Below, piece by piece: positions 36,701 through 43,868 of a stretch of DNA of 64,000 nt. The number at the start of each line of letters is the position of its first letter. Positions within the stretch are counted from its first letter, which is position 1. Both the position numbers and the translations under genes were made by a program. This DNA comes from Paenibacillus doosanensis (GTDB lineage: Bacteria; Bacillota; Bacilli; Paenibacillales; NBRC-103111). A model generated the notes under the pieces. That model searched no databases and was not told the DNA's origin. It saw only the letters and a list, made by a program, of their open reading frames with translations. The stretch spans positions 62,001 through 126,000 of the forward strand of contig NZ_JANYUY010000012.1 of NCBI RefSeq assembly GCF_025060755.1, given 5' to 3'.

Positions 36701-38565
36701 GCCAGAGGGAACAGCTGGAACGGCTGCAGGAGCAGGCGGCGCAGGCCGAATCGCGCGAAGCAGAGCTGCGGGCAGAGCTGGAGCGCGAGCAAGCAGAACG
36801 CGCCCGGCTGGAAGCGGAAGCGGAGCAGGCGCGGACGGAAGGGGCCGAGCAGCGCGAGCGGATCACGCAGCTGGAGGCACGCGTGAGCGGAGCAGCGGAA
36901 CGTATCGCGGCACTGGAGCGGGAGCTTGCAGCTCAGCGCGAATCGGCGGCGGAGTTCGAGGAGCTGAGCCGTATGCAGGAGGCTGAGCTGACGGAGAAGC
37001 TGGAGCAATACGCGGCGGGCGAAGCGGAGCTGCGGGCCGAGCTTGAGCGCGAGAAGCAGGAACGCGAACGGCTGGAGCTCGAGGCCGGGCTAGTACAGGC
37101 GCATGCGGCCGAGCTGAGGGAACAGGCCGCACAGCTGGAGCTGCGAATCAGCAGCGAAGGCGAGCGTATCCGCGGACTGGAGCAGGAGCTCGCGCAGAGC
37201 CAGGACGAGCTGCAGGCGCTGCGGTCGCAGCTTGAAACGCAGCAAGGCGACGCGGCCCGGCAGCAGCAGCGCTATGAGGAGCTTAGCGTCCTGACAGAGC
37301 AATTGAATGAGCAAATCCGGCTGCAGCAAAAAGAATACGAACTGCAGCTGGAGCATAAGCAGGAGCTGACCAGACAGCATCGCGCCGCACAGCGCGAAGC
37401 GGAGGCGCTGGAGGAGCAATTGAAGCAGCTGCTGCAGGAGCAGTTGGAGCAGAAGCTTCAGCTCGAAGCCGAGCTCGGGCTTCAAGTCGAGGCCAGCCGC
37501 GAGCTGGAAGAGCGAATCGCCCGCCAGCATGAGCAGAGCGGCGCCTTAACGGCGGAGCTGGATGCCGCGCGAGCGCTCGGCGCCGATCTGCAGAGCAAGC
37601 TGAGCGAACGGCTTGAGGAGGCTGCGCTGCAGCAGGAGCTGTACGACGAGCTGCAAGCGCGGCAGAGCGAGCTGGAACGGCAGCTGCAGGAGCAGGAAGC
37701 GCGCAGCCGGGAGGCGCTGCTCCGCCAAGAGGAGCAGAGCGCCGCGCTGCGCGAGCAGCTCGGTCAGCGCGAAGCGCAGCTCGCGGAGCGGCAGCAGCAG
37801 CTTTCGCAGCTGCAAGAGGAGCAGCGCGCGCTGCTGGCGCAGTTCCGCGAGCAGCAGGCTTACCAGCTGCAGCTGCAGGAGACGGCGAGCCAATGGCAGC
37901 GCCGCTGCGACGAGCTGGCCACGCTGGGGGACGAGCTGCGCAAGCAAAGCGCGCAGCAGCTCGAGGAGATCCAGCTGCAGGAAGAGCTGTACAGCGAGCT
38001 GGAAGGGCAGTATGCCGAACTGCAGGCCAAGCTAAAGCAGCAGGAGAGCGACAGCCTGGAGGAAATGAGAAGGCTGGAGGAGCGCGCTCACGCTATGCAG
38101 GAGCAGCTTCAGGGACAAGCCGAGGCGGCATCCGCTTTGGAGGCGCAGCTTCTTGGCGAAGCCTCTAAGCTGGCGGAGCTGGAGCGGCGGTATGAGGAGC
38201 AGTTGGGGCGCAACCACAATCTAATCGCCGAGCAAGCCGAGCGGGCGCGGCTTCTGGAGCAGCTGGAACGCGAGAAGCAAGACGGACAGCAGCTTGCCGG
38301 ACAATTGTCGGGTCAACTGGAGCAAATTCGCCTGCAGTTCGCAGCCCAGCAGGAAGAATTGCAGCTGCAGGTCGAGCTGTATAACGAGCTGCAGGAGCAG
38401 TTCAAAGAGCATTCCGAGCAGCACAAAGCGCTTCAAGAGGAATACGGCGAGCATCGCGAGAAAGCGCAGCGGATATATACGGAGCTTCAGGAACTGAAGT
38501 CCGAATACGAAAAGCTGCAAATCGAGTACAACGAATGGATCGAGCTGGTAGTCGAAAATGAATAA
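33733..38565 (+). CDS. zapA: ZapA domain fused to a giant repetitive coiled coil
   Basis: The first about 100 residues are a clear ZapA domain: RMTVDIFGNQYKLVAKTSA, a central RLDTPKIAVLAAVHIADDYF and the start of the dimerisation helix. ZapA normally ends there (85-100 residues) and bundles FtsZ filaments at mid-cell. Here the helix runs on for about 1,500 residues of Glu/Gln/Arg/Ala/Leu heptads, almost without Pro, giving 1,610 residues in total. The block ELTEKLE with AAEFEELSRMQEA before it recurs nine times in graded similarity. Chosen start is GTG 33733, 8 bases after AAGGAGAG; the frame is open upstream to 33691. The locus (pheT, this gene, cvpA, mutS2) is the usual zapA place, so this is the native zapA. 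A fully extended single coil of this length would reach roughly 200 nm (inference from 0.15 nm per residue). Confidence 0.88.
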   Translation: MTQEDKIRMTVDIFGNQYKLVAKTSATNMKRVIAQVNEQMHKIAAGSPRLDTPKIAVLAAVHIADDYFKIQDDMEALREKQKQLDKTKEEFSQLKERHAVLLQELEVEREMLKELEASSQRAEEERNQAQARIAELQTEAEQSELKRSELEGLIRSERERRSELEQELAAQRLTVAELEELSRMQETELTEKAQQAEAEAERLQEEAERLKQEHAQLEERMKQEQERSGNLERELGERREAAAEFEELSRMQEMELTARAEQAEKEASALKSALDKLNEERDRLGEQIKGEQERASGLEQQLEEQRAAASELEELQRLQEEQFAAQAEQARKEAARLQTELEQSKQERERLQTELSSEQERSFDLEQELVAQRNATAEAEELIRLQEEEFAAKAEQAQNEAAELRAGLELRKQEADRQHQELERLQEQAAQAETLGAGLQAELERMQSERVRLEAEAEQARTQRSEQQEQIAQLEVRVSEAAERIAQLMQELASQRESAAEFEELSRMQEAELTEKLERYAAGEAELQAELERRKQEADRQQERLERLQEQAAQAESRGAELQSELEREQAKRSGLEAEAEQVRTQDAERQERIAQLEARVSEAAERIAQLTQELASQRESAAEFEELSRMQEAELTEKLERYAAGEAELQAELERQRQEADRQQERLQEQAAQAEARGAELQSELEREQAKRSGLEAEAEQARTRDAERQEQIAQLEARVSEAAERIAQLTQELTSQRESAAEFEELSRMQEAELTEKLEQYAAGEAELQAELERRKQELDRQRQEADRQQEQLERLQEQAAQAEARGAELQAELDRQRQEADRQQEQLERLQEQTAQAESRGAELQAELDRQRQEADRQQEQLERLQEQTAQAESRGAELQSALERERAERSGLEAEAEQARTRDAERQEQIAQLEARVSEAAERIAQLTQELASQRESAAEFEELSRMQEAELTEKLERYAAGEAELQAELERRKQETDRQRQETDRQREQLERLQEQAAQAESREAELRAELEREQAERARLEAEAEQARTEGAEQRERITQLEARVSGAAERIAALERELAAQRESAAEFEELSRMQEAELTEKLEQYAAGEAELRAELEREKQERERLELEAGLVQAHAAELREQAAQLELRISSEGERIRGLEQELAQSQDELQALRSQLETQQGDAARQQQRYEELSVLTEQLNEQIRLQQKEYELQLEHKQELTRQHRAAQREAEALEEQLKQLLQEQLEQKLQLEAELGLQVEASRELEERIARQHEQSGALTAELDAARALGADLQSKLSERLEEAALQQELYDELQARQSELERQLQEQEARSREALLRQEEQSAALREQLGQREAQLAERQQQLSQLQEEQRALLAQFREQQAYQLQLQETASQWQRRCDELATLGDELRKQSAQQLEEIQLQEELYSELEGQYAELQAKLKQQESDSLEEMRRLEERAHAMQEQLQGQAEAASALEAQLLGEASKLAELERRYEEQLGRNHNLIAEQAERARLLEQLEREKQDGQQLAGQLSGQLEQIRLQFAAQQEELQLQVELYNELQEQFKEHSEQHKALQEEYGEHREKAQRIYTELQELKSEYEKLQIEYNEWIELVVENE
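35230..37005 (+). repeat. ~360-bp in-frame repeats in the zapA coiled coil
   Basis: The DNA around GAGCTGAGCCGTATGCA recurs near 35240, 35600, 35960, 36560 and 36960. The first three intervals are about 360 bases (120 codons); the longer interval is explained by inserted 105-base units. Earlier and more diverged copies lie at about 200-base spacing from 34255 on. Confidence 0.8.
36076..36390 (+). repeat. Three 105-bp tandem units in zapA
   Basis: Units begin at 36076, 36181 and 36286, each opening GATCGTCAGCGGCAAGAGGC. They differ by only a few bases. 105 bases are 35 codons, exactly five heptads, so the coiled-coil register is kept. Confidence 0.9.
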
Positions 38566-38583
38566 CTGCAAGCGGACGGAACC

Positions 38584-39135
38584 ATGAATGGGCTGGACTG
38601 GACTGCCGTCGTCGTGATCGCGGCGGGCATCGTGCTCGGATATTATCGGGGACTGGTCAGTCAAGTTGTGTCGGTCGCGGGCTTGATCATTGCGTATGTA
38701 GTGGCGTTTGCTTTTTATAAGGAAGTGTCGCCCTGGATCGCCGGGGCGCTTTCTTTGCCCGCATACGAATCGTACCGGAATTTTGAGTTTCTGATTAAAG
38801 GAATGCATCTGGACACCTACATGTACAACGCGATTGCATTTGCTTTGCTGCTTTTTGGAGTCAAATTTGCGCTCGGTATCGTGGGCAGGGTGCTCAATTG
38901 GATCGCTCTGACGCCGGGGCTGAAGTCGATGAACCAATGGAGCGGGGCTTTGCTCGGTATGGCCGAAGCTTCCGTGCTGCTGGTCATCGCCGTCCAAGTG
39001 ATGACGGTCATCCCTAACGATACGGTGCAAGATTTATTGAAGGGCTCGCAATCGGCCCCTTATATATTGAATGCACTGCCTGCCGTATCGGATAAGCTTC
39101 ATGAATTATGGCAGCAGCAAACGAAGTCGGTTTGA
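38584..39135 (+). CDS. CvpA-family membrane protein
   Basis: 183 residues with about four membrane segments (WTAVVVIAAGIVLGYYRG; VSVAGLIIAYVVAFAF; IAFALLLFGVKFALGIVG; LLGMAEASVLLVIAV). It belongs to the CvpA/colicin V production family (YshB in Bacillus), whose molecular role is poorly known. It starts 18 bases after the giant zapA gene and is read with it. The ribosome site is weak. The polX gene that follows cvpA in Bacillus is absent here. Confidence 0.88.
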   Translation: MNGLDWTAVVVIAAGIVLGYYRGLVSQVVSVAGLIIAYVVAFAFYKEVSPWIAGALSLPAYESYRNFEFLIKGMHLDTYMYNAIAFALLLFGVKFALGIVGRVLNWIALTPGLKSMNQWSGALLGMAEASVLLVIAVQVMTVIPNDTVQDLLKGSQSAPYILNALPAVSDKLHELWQQQTKSV

Positions 39136-39145
39136 AGCCAAAGCG

Positions 39146-39192
39146 AAACGACCGGTTCCCTTGAAACAGCAGGGAATCCGGTCGTTTTATTT
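39146..39192 (+). terminator. Intrinsic terminator
   Basis: AAACGACCGG with flanking TTCCCT pairs with AGGGAATCCGGTCGTTT, then ATTTTTG. It ends the zapA-cvpA unit. Confidence 0.88.
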
Positions 39193-39193
39193 T

Positions 39194-39271
39194 TGTTTAG
39201 GAAATGATGCGCGGCAATTTCCTGTGGATATCCGGGGGCTCCCCCGAAAGTCACTTTTGGGGGATTTGTTC
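39194..39271 (+). repeat. Terminator-following repeat, full copy
   Basis: Two hairpins: AGGAAAT with ATTTCCT, and CCCCCGAAAGT with ACTTTTGGGGG around a single-base loop. It begins in the T run of the cvpA terminator. Related copies are at 4147, 33546 and 50453. Confidence 0.75.
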
Positions 39272-39302
39272 ATACGGTATATACGGGATGAAGATTTTCT
39301 TT

Positions 39303-39698
39303 TTACGATTCGACGATCAGCTTGGATTTCATGCTCATATGACCGGACCCGCACGGTACGGAGCATACAATATCGTAAGTGCCTTCTTTATCCGCTTTGA
39401 AGGTCGCCGATTTTTTGCTTCCATCCAGCGAAACGTTGAACTCTTTGATCTGCACGCCGTGCATGCCTTGTTTATTTTCCAGCGTTACGGTGATATTCTC
39501 GCCTTTTTTCACTTTATATTCCGCTTGGTCGAACTGATAGTTGCTTGCGACAATTTTTACTTCTTGGCCTGCCGCCGCGGAAGTCGCCTGGGATGCCCCG
39601 TTCGACGCAGGAGCCTGCGCTTCTTCTTTCTTCGCGCCGCAAGCGGATAGAGCGAATACAAGGCAAGCCGCCAGGGCGAGTGCGATCATTCTTTTCAT
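39303..39698 (-). CDS. CuA-type cupredoxin lipoprotein
   Basis: 131 residues: signal peptide with lipobox LSAC (Cys20), a Ala/Ser-rich linker, and one cupredoxin domain. The C-terminal CSVPCGSGHMSM has the CuA spacing C-x3-C-x3-H-x2-M, and the upstream His in GMHGVQ completes the set. In cytochrome oxidase subunit II this site takes electrons from cytochrome c; here it stands alone, without membrane hairpin and without oxidase genes nearby. A role in copper or electron handling outside the membrane is inferred. GGAGGGG precedes the ATG. Confidence 0.87.
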   Translation of the reverse strand: MKRMIALALAACLVFALSACGAKKEEAQAPASNGASQATSAAAGQEVKIVASNYQFDQAEYKVKKGENITVTLENKQGMHGVQIKEFNVSLDGSKKSATFKADKEGTYDIVCSVPCGSGHMSMKSKLIVES

Positions 39699-39857
39699 AG
39701 TGATACCCCTCCGTTAAACCGTTATGGTCTTTACACAGACCATATTACACGATCGCCGCAGCGAATGCAGTGACAAACCGGTGAATAATGGAAGGCGAAT
39801 TTGTAACATATTCTAGGAAAAGTGACTGCTTTCACAGCCGATGCAGCCGTTATGCTT

Positions 39858-39902
39858 CAAAAAAAATCAGCCGTACGGAAATTCCGCAGACTGATTTTCC
39901 CG
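39858..39902 (-). terminator. Intrinsic terminator
   Basis: On the minus strand AAAATCAG with TCTGCGGA pairs with TCCGTACGGCTGATTTT and runs into T. It ends the YvlD-like gene. Confidence 0.7.
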
Positions 39903-39930
39903 GCTTGCCGCTTACTGGCGGAAGCTGCGG

Positions 39931-40299
39931 TCAACGCTTGTTCTCGCGGCCGCTAATACCTTGTTCAAACGGCGTTTTGACCGGTATGAACAAGTCGATA
40001 ATCCCGATGACAAGGGCTGCCAGGATCGCACCGATAAAGCTTGTCGAGACGCCGCTTACCACGAATTGGGCGAGCCAGATAATGACCGCGCTCGTAAGAA
40101 ATCCTACGATGCCCCGCCCGAACGGAGTAATCTTCTTGCCGAAGATTCCTTCGATAATCCAAGCGACGAGCGCAATGACCAGAGCCAGGAAGAAGGCGCT
40201 CCAGAAACCGCCGACTTTGAAGGCCGGCACAATAAAGCTGACAAACATCAGTACCAAAGCGGATACGATAAACCTGACGATATGTCCAAGCAAATGCAT
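39931..40299 (-). CDS. YvlD/phage holin 4_2-like membrane protein
   Basis: 122 residues with four hydrophobic segments (HIVRFIVSALVLMFVSFIV; FWSAFFLALVIALVAWII; GIVGFLTSAVIIWLAQFVV; IGAILAALVIGIIDLFI). It matches the phage_holin_4_2 / YvlD family of small cell-envelope proteins. In Bacillus, yvlD is part of an ECF sigma-W envelope-stress unit, and a similar promoter pattern lies upstream here. GGGAGG precedes the ATG. Not linked to prophage genes. Confidence 0.85.
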   Translation of the reverse strand: MHLLGHIVRFIVSALVLMFVSFIVPAFKVGGFWSAFFLALVIALVAWIIEGIFGKKITPFGRGIVGFLTSAVIIWLAQFVVSGVSTSFIGAILAALVIGIIDLFIPVKTPFEQGISGRENKR

Positions 40300-40359
40300 C
40301 GGCTGATACCTCCCTTTGGAATGGCGATTCCATGCGTTTTAAGCTTTTTGCTACATACT

Positions 40360-40386
40360 TACGATGCGGCCTGTCAACGGGTTTAA
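40360..40386 (-). promoter_or_regulatory. Possible ECF (sigma-W-like) promoter of the YvlD-like gene
   Basis: Minus strand TTAAAC (40386-40381), 17-base spacer, CGTA (40363-40360); consensus TGAAAC-N16/17-CGTA. A TTGACA also overlaps this region but has no good -10. Confidence 0.45.
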
Positions 40387-40496
40387 CTCGGTGCACATCA
40401 TAGTATGGCTTCCGCCGGCGGGATTATGTGAGCCATATTTTAGGCTTGGGGCAAAACGGATATAACCGAAAATTAGCTTATCCCCGGGGCTTCGGA

Positions 40497-40507
40497 TATA
40501 ATATAAT
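40497..40507 (+). promoter_or_regulatory. -10 region(s) of mutS2
   Basis: Two overlapping TATAAT hexamers (40497-40502 and 40502-40507) lie 41-51 bases before the start codon. The -35 (TTAGCT, 40473-40478) is poor. Confidence 0.45.
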
Positions 40508-40547
40508 GGATGTGGTTTGTAACGGAAACGAAAGGTAGGATAGTAAA

Positions 40548-42914
40548 TTGAACAGCAAAATATTGAAAACATTGGATTATGCCTCCATTTTATATAAATG
40601 CGCCCATCATGCGGCGACCGGCCTCGGCAAAGAACGCGTCGAGCGGCTTGAGCCGAGCGGAGATTTTGAGGAAGTGAAACAAAGACTCAAGGCGACGGAC
40701 GAAGCGGTCAACGTAAACCGGCTTAAGGGCGGCGCCCCTTTCGGCGGCATTCGCGACATCAAGACGGCGGTGCATCGCGCGCGAATCGGGGGGATGCTGA
40801 ATCCGGGCGAGCTTTTCGACGTAGCGGGGACCATTCACGGCGGAAGGCGACTGAAACGTTTTTTGCACGATGTGCATGAGGATTATTCCATTCCTTCCTT
40901 AATTATGCTGACGGAGCAGATTGAAGAACTGAAGCCGACCGAGGATAAAATCAGGCTGTGCATTGACGATAACGCCCAGGTGGTCGACTCGGCGAGCCCA
41001 GAGCTGGCGCGCATCCGCCAGGAGCTGAGAACGAGCGAAACCCGCGCCCGCGACAGGCTGGAGCAGATGGTGCGCACGCCGTCGATCCAGAAGATGCTTC
41101 AGGAAAACCTCGTAACGATCCGCAACGATCGTTATGTCATCCCGGTCAAACAAGAATACCGCGGCCATTTCGGCGGCATGATTCACGATCAGTCCGCTTC
41201 CGGGGCGACCTTGTTCATCGAGCCGGAGGCGGTTGTGCAGCTGAATAACCGCGTGCGCGAGCTGAAGCTGAAGGAAGAGGCCGAAATTGAGAAAATATTG
41301 CGCATGCTGACCGCACTCGTAGCGGAGGTGGCCGACTTGCTGCTCGGCAATATCGACGCCTTGACGGAGCTTGATTTTACCTTCGCCAAAGCGGGACTCG
41401 CTCACGAAATGAAAGCGACGCTGCCGATATTGAACGATCGCGGCTTTATTAAAATCAAGCGCGGACGCCACCCGCTCATTCCGGCCGATTCGGTCGTGCC
41501 GCTGGATATCGAGCTCGGCAACCGGTATACGACGATTATCGTAACGGGGCCGAATACGGGGGGCAAAACGGTATCGCTAAAAACGATCGGCCTGTTGTCC
41601 CTGATGGCGATGTCGGGGTTATTCGTTCCCGCGGAGGAAGGAAGCCAGCTATGCGTATTCGACGCGATCTATGCAGATATCGGGGATGAGCAGAGCATTG
41701 AGCAAAGCCTCAGTACGTTCTCCAGCCATATGACCAACATCATCCGCATTCTCCGCGAAATGACGCCGAAGAGTCTGGTGCTTCTCGACGAGCTGGGCGC
41801 CGGCACCGACCCGGCCGAGGGCTCCGCGCTTGCGATTTCGCTGCTGGAGTACATTCATAAGATGGGCTGCCGCATCGTGGCGACTACGCATTACAGCGAG
41901 CTGAAGGCTTACGCTTTCGACCGCCAAGGCATCATTAACGCCAGCATGGAGTTCGACGTGCAGACGCTCAGCCCGACCTACCGGCTGCTGGTCGGCGTAC
42001 CGGGGCGAAGCAACGCCTTTGCCATCGCCGAGCGCCTCGGGCTCGCCAAGTCGATTATCGATCACGCCCGCGGGCAGGTGGGTGAGGAGGATCAGCGCGT
42101 CGAATCGATGATTGCGACGCTGGAGGAAAACCGTCTGACCGCCGAAGCGGAACGGCAGACGGCGGAACAGCTGCGCCGCGAGGTCGAAAGCTTGCGCAAG
42201 AACCTTGCCGCGCAGCAGCAAAAATTCGAGGAGCAGCGCGACAAGCTGTTCGAGAAGGCCGAACGCGAAGCGCAGGAAGCGGTCGCCAAGGCGCGGCGCG
42301 AGGCGGACGAGGTTATCGCCGATCTGCGGCGGATGCAGCGCGAAGCCGGCGAGGTGAAGGACCATCACCTGAGCAATGCGAAGCGAAGGCTGAACGAAGC
42401 GGTGCCGGAGCTGCGCAAGAAGAAGCTCGGCGGCCAGCCGGCCAAGAAGAAGCCGGAGAAGCTCGGCGCCGGCGACGAGGTGCTCGTGACCAATCTCGGG
42501 CAAAAAGGCCACATTGTAGAGATCGTGAGCGATTCGGAGGCTACGGTACAGCTCGGCATCATGAAGATGAAGGTGCAGCTAAACGCTCTGGAGCTGGTCA
42601 AGGCGGCTGCGACCGAAGTCAAGAAGCCGCAGCAAGCGGCAGCCAGCCTGAAGCGGACGCGCGACGACAACGCCCGGATGGAACTCGACCTGCGCGGGTC
42701 GAATTTGGAGGACTCGCTTATCGAAGTCGACCGTTTTCTGGACGAATCGTATCTTGCCAATTTCGGGCAGGTTTACATTATTCATGGCAAAGGTACCGGA
42801 GTGCTGCGCACGGGGATTCAGGAATTTTTGCGCAAACATAAGCATGTCAAAAGCTATCGCATCGGCAATTACAATGAGGGCGGTACCGGGGTGACCGTCG
42901 CCGAACTGAAATGA
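40548..42914 (+). CDS. mutS2: MutS2 family ATPase/endonuclease
   Basis: 788 residues, of normal length. MutS-like core with Walker A GPNTGGKT (about residues 334-341), Walker B LVLLDELGAGTDP and ATTHYSELK, a long coiled-coil clamp (about 515-620), a KOW-like segment (LGAGDEVLVTNLGQKGHIV) and the C-terminal Smr nuclease domain (MELDLRGSNLED, IHGKGTGVLRTGI). MutS2 acts on branched DNA and on collided ribosomes in Bacillus, not in mismatch repair. It starts at TTG 40548 behind AGGTAGGA; no ATG is better placed. Confidence 0.95.
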   Translation: MNSKILKTLDYASILYKCAHHAATGLGKERVERLEPSGDFEEVKQRLKATDEAVNVNRLKGGAPFGGIRDIKTAVHRARIGGMLNPGELFDVAGTIHGGRRLKRFLHDVHEDYSIPSLIMLTEQIEELKPTEDKIRLCIDDNAQVVDSASPELARIRQELRTSETRARDRLEQMVRTPSIQKMLQENLVTIRNDRYVIPVKQEYRGHFGGMIHDQSASGATLFIEPEAVVQLNNRVRELKLKEEAEIEKILRMLTALVAEVADLLLGNIDALTELDFTFAKAGLAHEMKATLPILNDRGFIKIKRGRHPLIPADSVVPLDIELGNRYTTIIVTGPNTGGKTVSLKTIGLLSLMAMSGLFVPAEEGSQLCVFDAIYADIGDEQSIEQSLSTFSSHMTNIIRILREMTPKSLVLLDELGAGTDPAEGSALAISLLEYIHKMGCRIVATTHYSELKAYAFDRQGIINASMEFDVQTLSPTYRLLVGVPGRSNAFAIAERLGLAKSIIDHARGQVGEEDQRVESMIATLEENRLTAEAERQTAEQLRREVESLRKNLAAQQQKFEEQRDKLFEKAEREAQEAVAKARREADEVIADLRRMQREAGEVKDHHLSNAKRRLNEAVPELRKKKLGGQPAKKKPEKLGAGDEVLVTNLGQKGHIVEIVSDSEATVQLGIMKMKVQLNALELVKAAATEVKKPQQAAASLKRTRDDNARMELDLRGSNLEDSLIEVDRFLDESYLANFGQVYIIHGKGTGVLRTGIQEFLRKHKHVKSYRIGNYNEGGTGVTVAELK

Positions 42915-42935
42915 CAAATTTTTTTTCATGCGGAA

Positions 42936-42962
42936 TGAAACTCTCGAGAGGGTTGCTCCGTA
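42936..42962 (+). promoter_or_regulatory. ECF (sigma-W-type) promoter of pspA
   Basis: TGAAAC (42936-42941), 17-base spacer, CGTA (42959-42962), 86 bases before the pspA start. The Bacillus pspA gene is a known sigma-W target with the same boxes. Confidence 0.7.
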
Positions 42963-43047
42963 TGTATAAGTGTAAACATCGATGTTACTGTAATCCGATA
43001 GCAAAGCTTGTCAAAATAAAACGAACGATTCATGGGAGGAATTTAGT

Positions 43048-43725
43048 ATGGGAATCTTTAAAAGGCTGCGCGACCTGACGATGGCTTCGATCAACGATTT
43101 GCTCGACAAAGCGGAAGATCCGGTTAAAATGCTGAATCAGTTCCTGCGCGATATGGAAGAGGATATTAACGAGGCGGAAGTGGCGGTAGCCAAACAGATC
43201 GCCGTCGAGAAAAAATTCAAGCAGCAGTACGAAGAAGCGCAAGAGATGGTGCAAAAGCGCGAGGATCAGGCGCTCAAAGCGTTGGAGCAAGGCAACGAAG
43301 ACTTGGCGCGCCGCGCCCTTCAGGATAAGAAAGAGCATCAAACTCGTTACGATGAGATGAAGAAGCAGTACGACGTTGCCAAAGGCAATGCAGACCGCCT
43401 CCGCGATCAGCTGTCGGAAATGAAAGACGAGTTCACCAAGCTGAAGAATAAAAAGGATCTGCTTATCGCTCGCGCCGAAGCGGCTAAAGCACAAAAACAG
43501 ATCAATCAGGCGATGTCCGGCTTCGGTTCGGATAACGCGGCCAAAGGCTTCGACAGGATGTCCGAGAAAGTGCTGCAAATGGAGGCGGAAGCGGAAGCCA
43601 GCAACGAGCTTCGTTCCAAGAGCCGCAGCTTGGACGACGAGCTGGATCAGCTTGGCAAAAACGACGGCGTCGACGACGAGCTGGCTGCGCTGAGAGCCAA
43701 ACTGGCGGCGAAGAAGCAATCTTAA
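43048..43725 (+). CDS. pspA: PspA/IM30 (ESCRT-III-like) membrane-protection protein
   Basis: 225 residues, predicted entirely helical. The N-terminal amphipathic helix (GIFKRLRDLTMASINDLLD) binds stressed membrane; EDPVKMLNQFLRDMEEDI is the family signature; the long helix 1-2 hairpin (residues about 25-145) follows. It polymerises on damaged membranes. GGGAGGAAT precedes the ATG. The upstream ECF-type promoter fits induction by envelope stress, and it heads a small group of membrane-protein genes. Confidence 0.93.
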   Translation: MGIFKRLRDLTMASINDLLDKAEDPVKMLNQFLRDMEEDINEAEVAVAKQIAVEKKFKQQYEEAQEMVQKREDQALKALEQGNEDLARRALQDKKEHQTRYDEMKKQYDVAKGNADRLRDQLSEMKDEFTKLKNKKDLLIARAEAAKAQKQINQAMSGFGSDNAAKGFDRMSEKVLQMEAEAEASNELRSKSRSLDDELDQLGKNDGVDDELAALRAKLAAKKQS

Positions 43726-43754
43726 ATTTCGCAATAACTGCAAATGGAACCCCG

Positions 43755-43783
43755 AGAGACTGCGGCGCTAAGCCACAGTCTCT
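43755..43783 (+). terminator. Hairpin after pspA
   Basis: AGAGACTGCGG pairs with CCACAGTCTCT with one wobble. There is no T run, so it may only partly stop transcription into the next gene or protect the 3' end. Confidence 0.5.
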
Positions 43784-43868
43784 TCCGGTGTTAACGGCAG
43801 CTATCGACGGGGCGTTTTCCCCCTGCCGTAACTTGAAAGGCCTTACATGCAATGGGAGGTGTCGATGA

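Noticed and set aside
33655-37008. Two very long antisense open frames (about 595 and 516 codons) opposite the zapA coiled coil
   Set aside because: They read as repeated Leu/Arg/Gln strings, the reverse complement of the Glu/Gln/Leu heptad codons, have no ribosome site and no domain. They are shadows of the repetitive coding strand.
39931-40299. Prophage holin
   Set aside because: The family name contains holin, but there are no phage genes nearby and the closest match in pattern is the chromosomal YvlD envelope protein.
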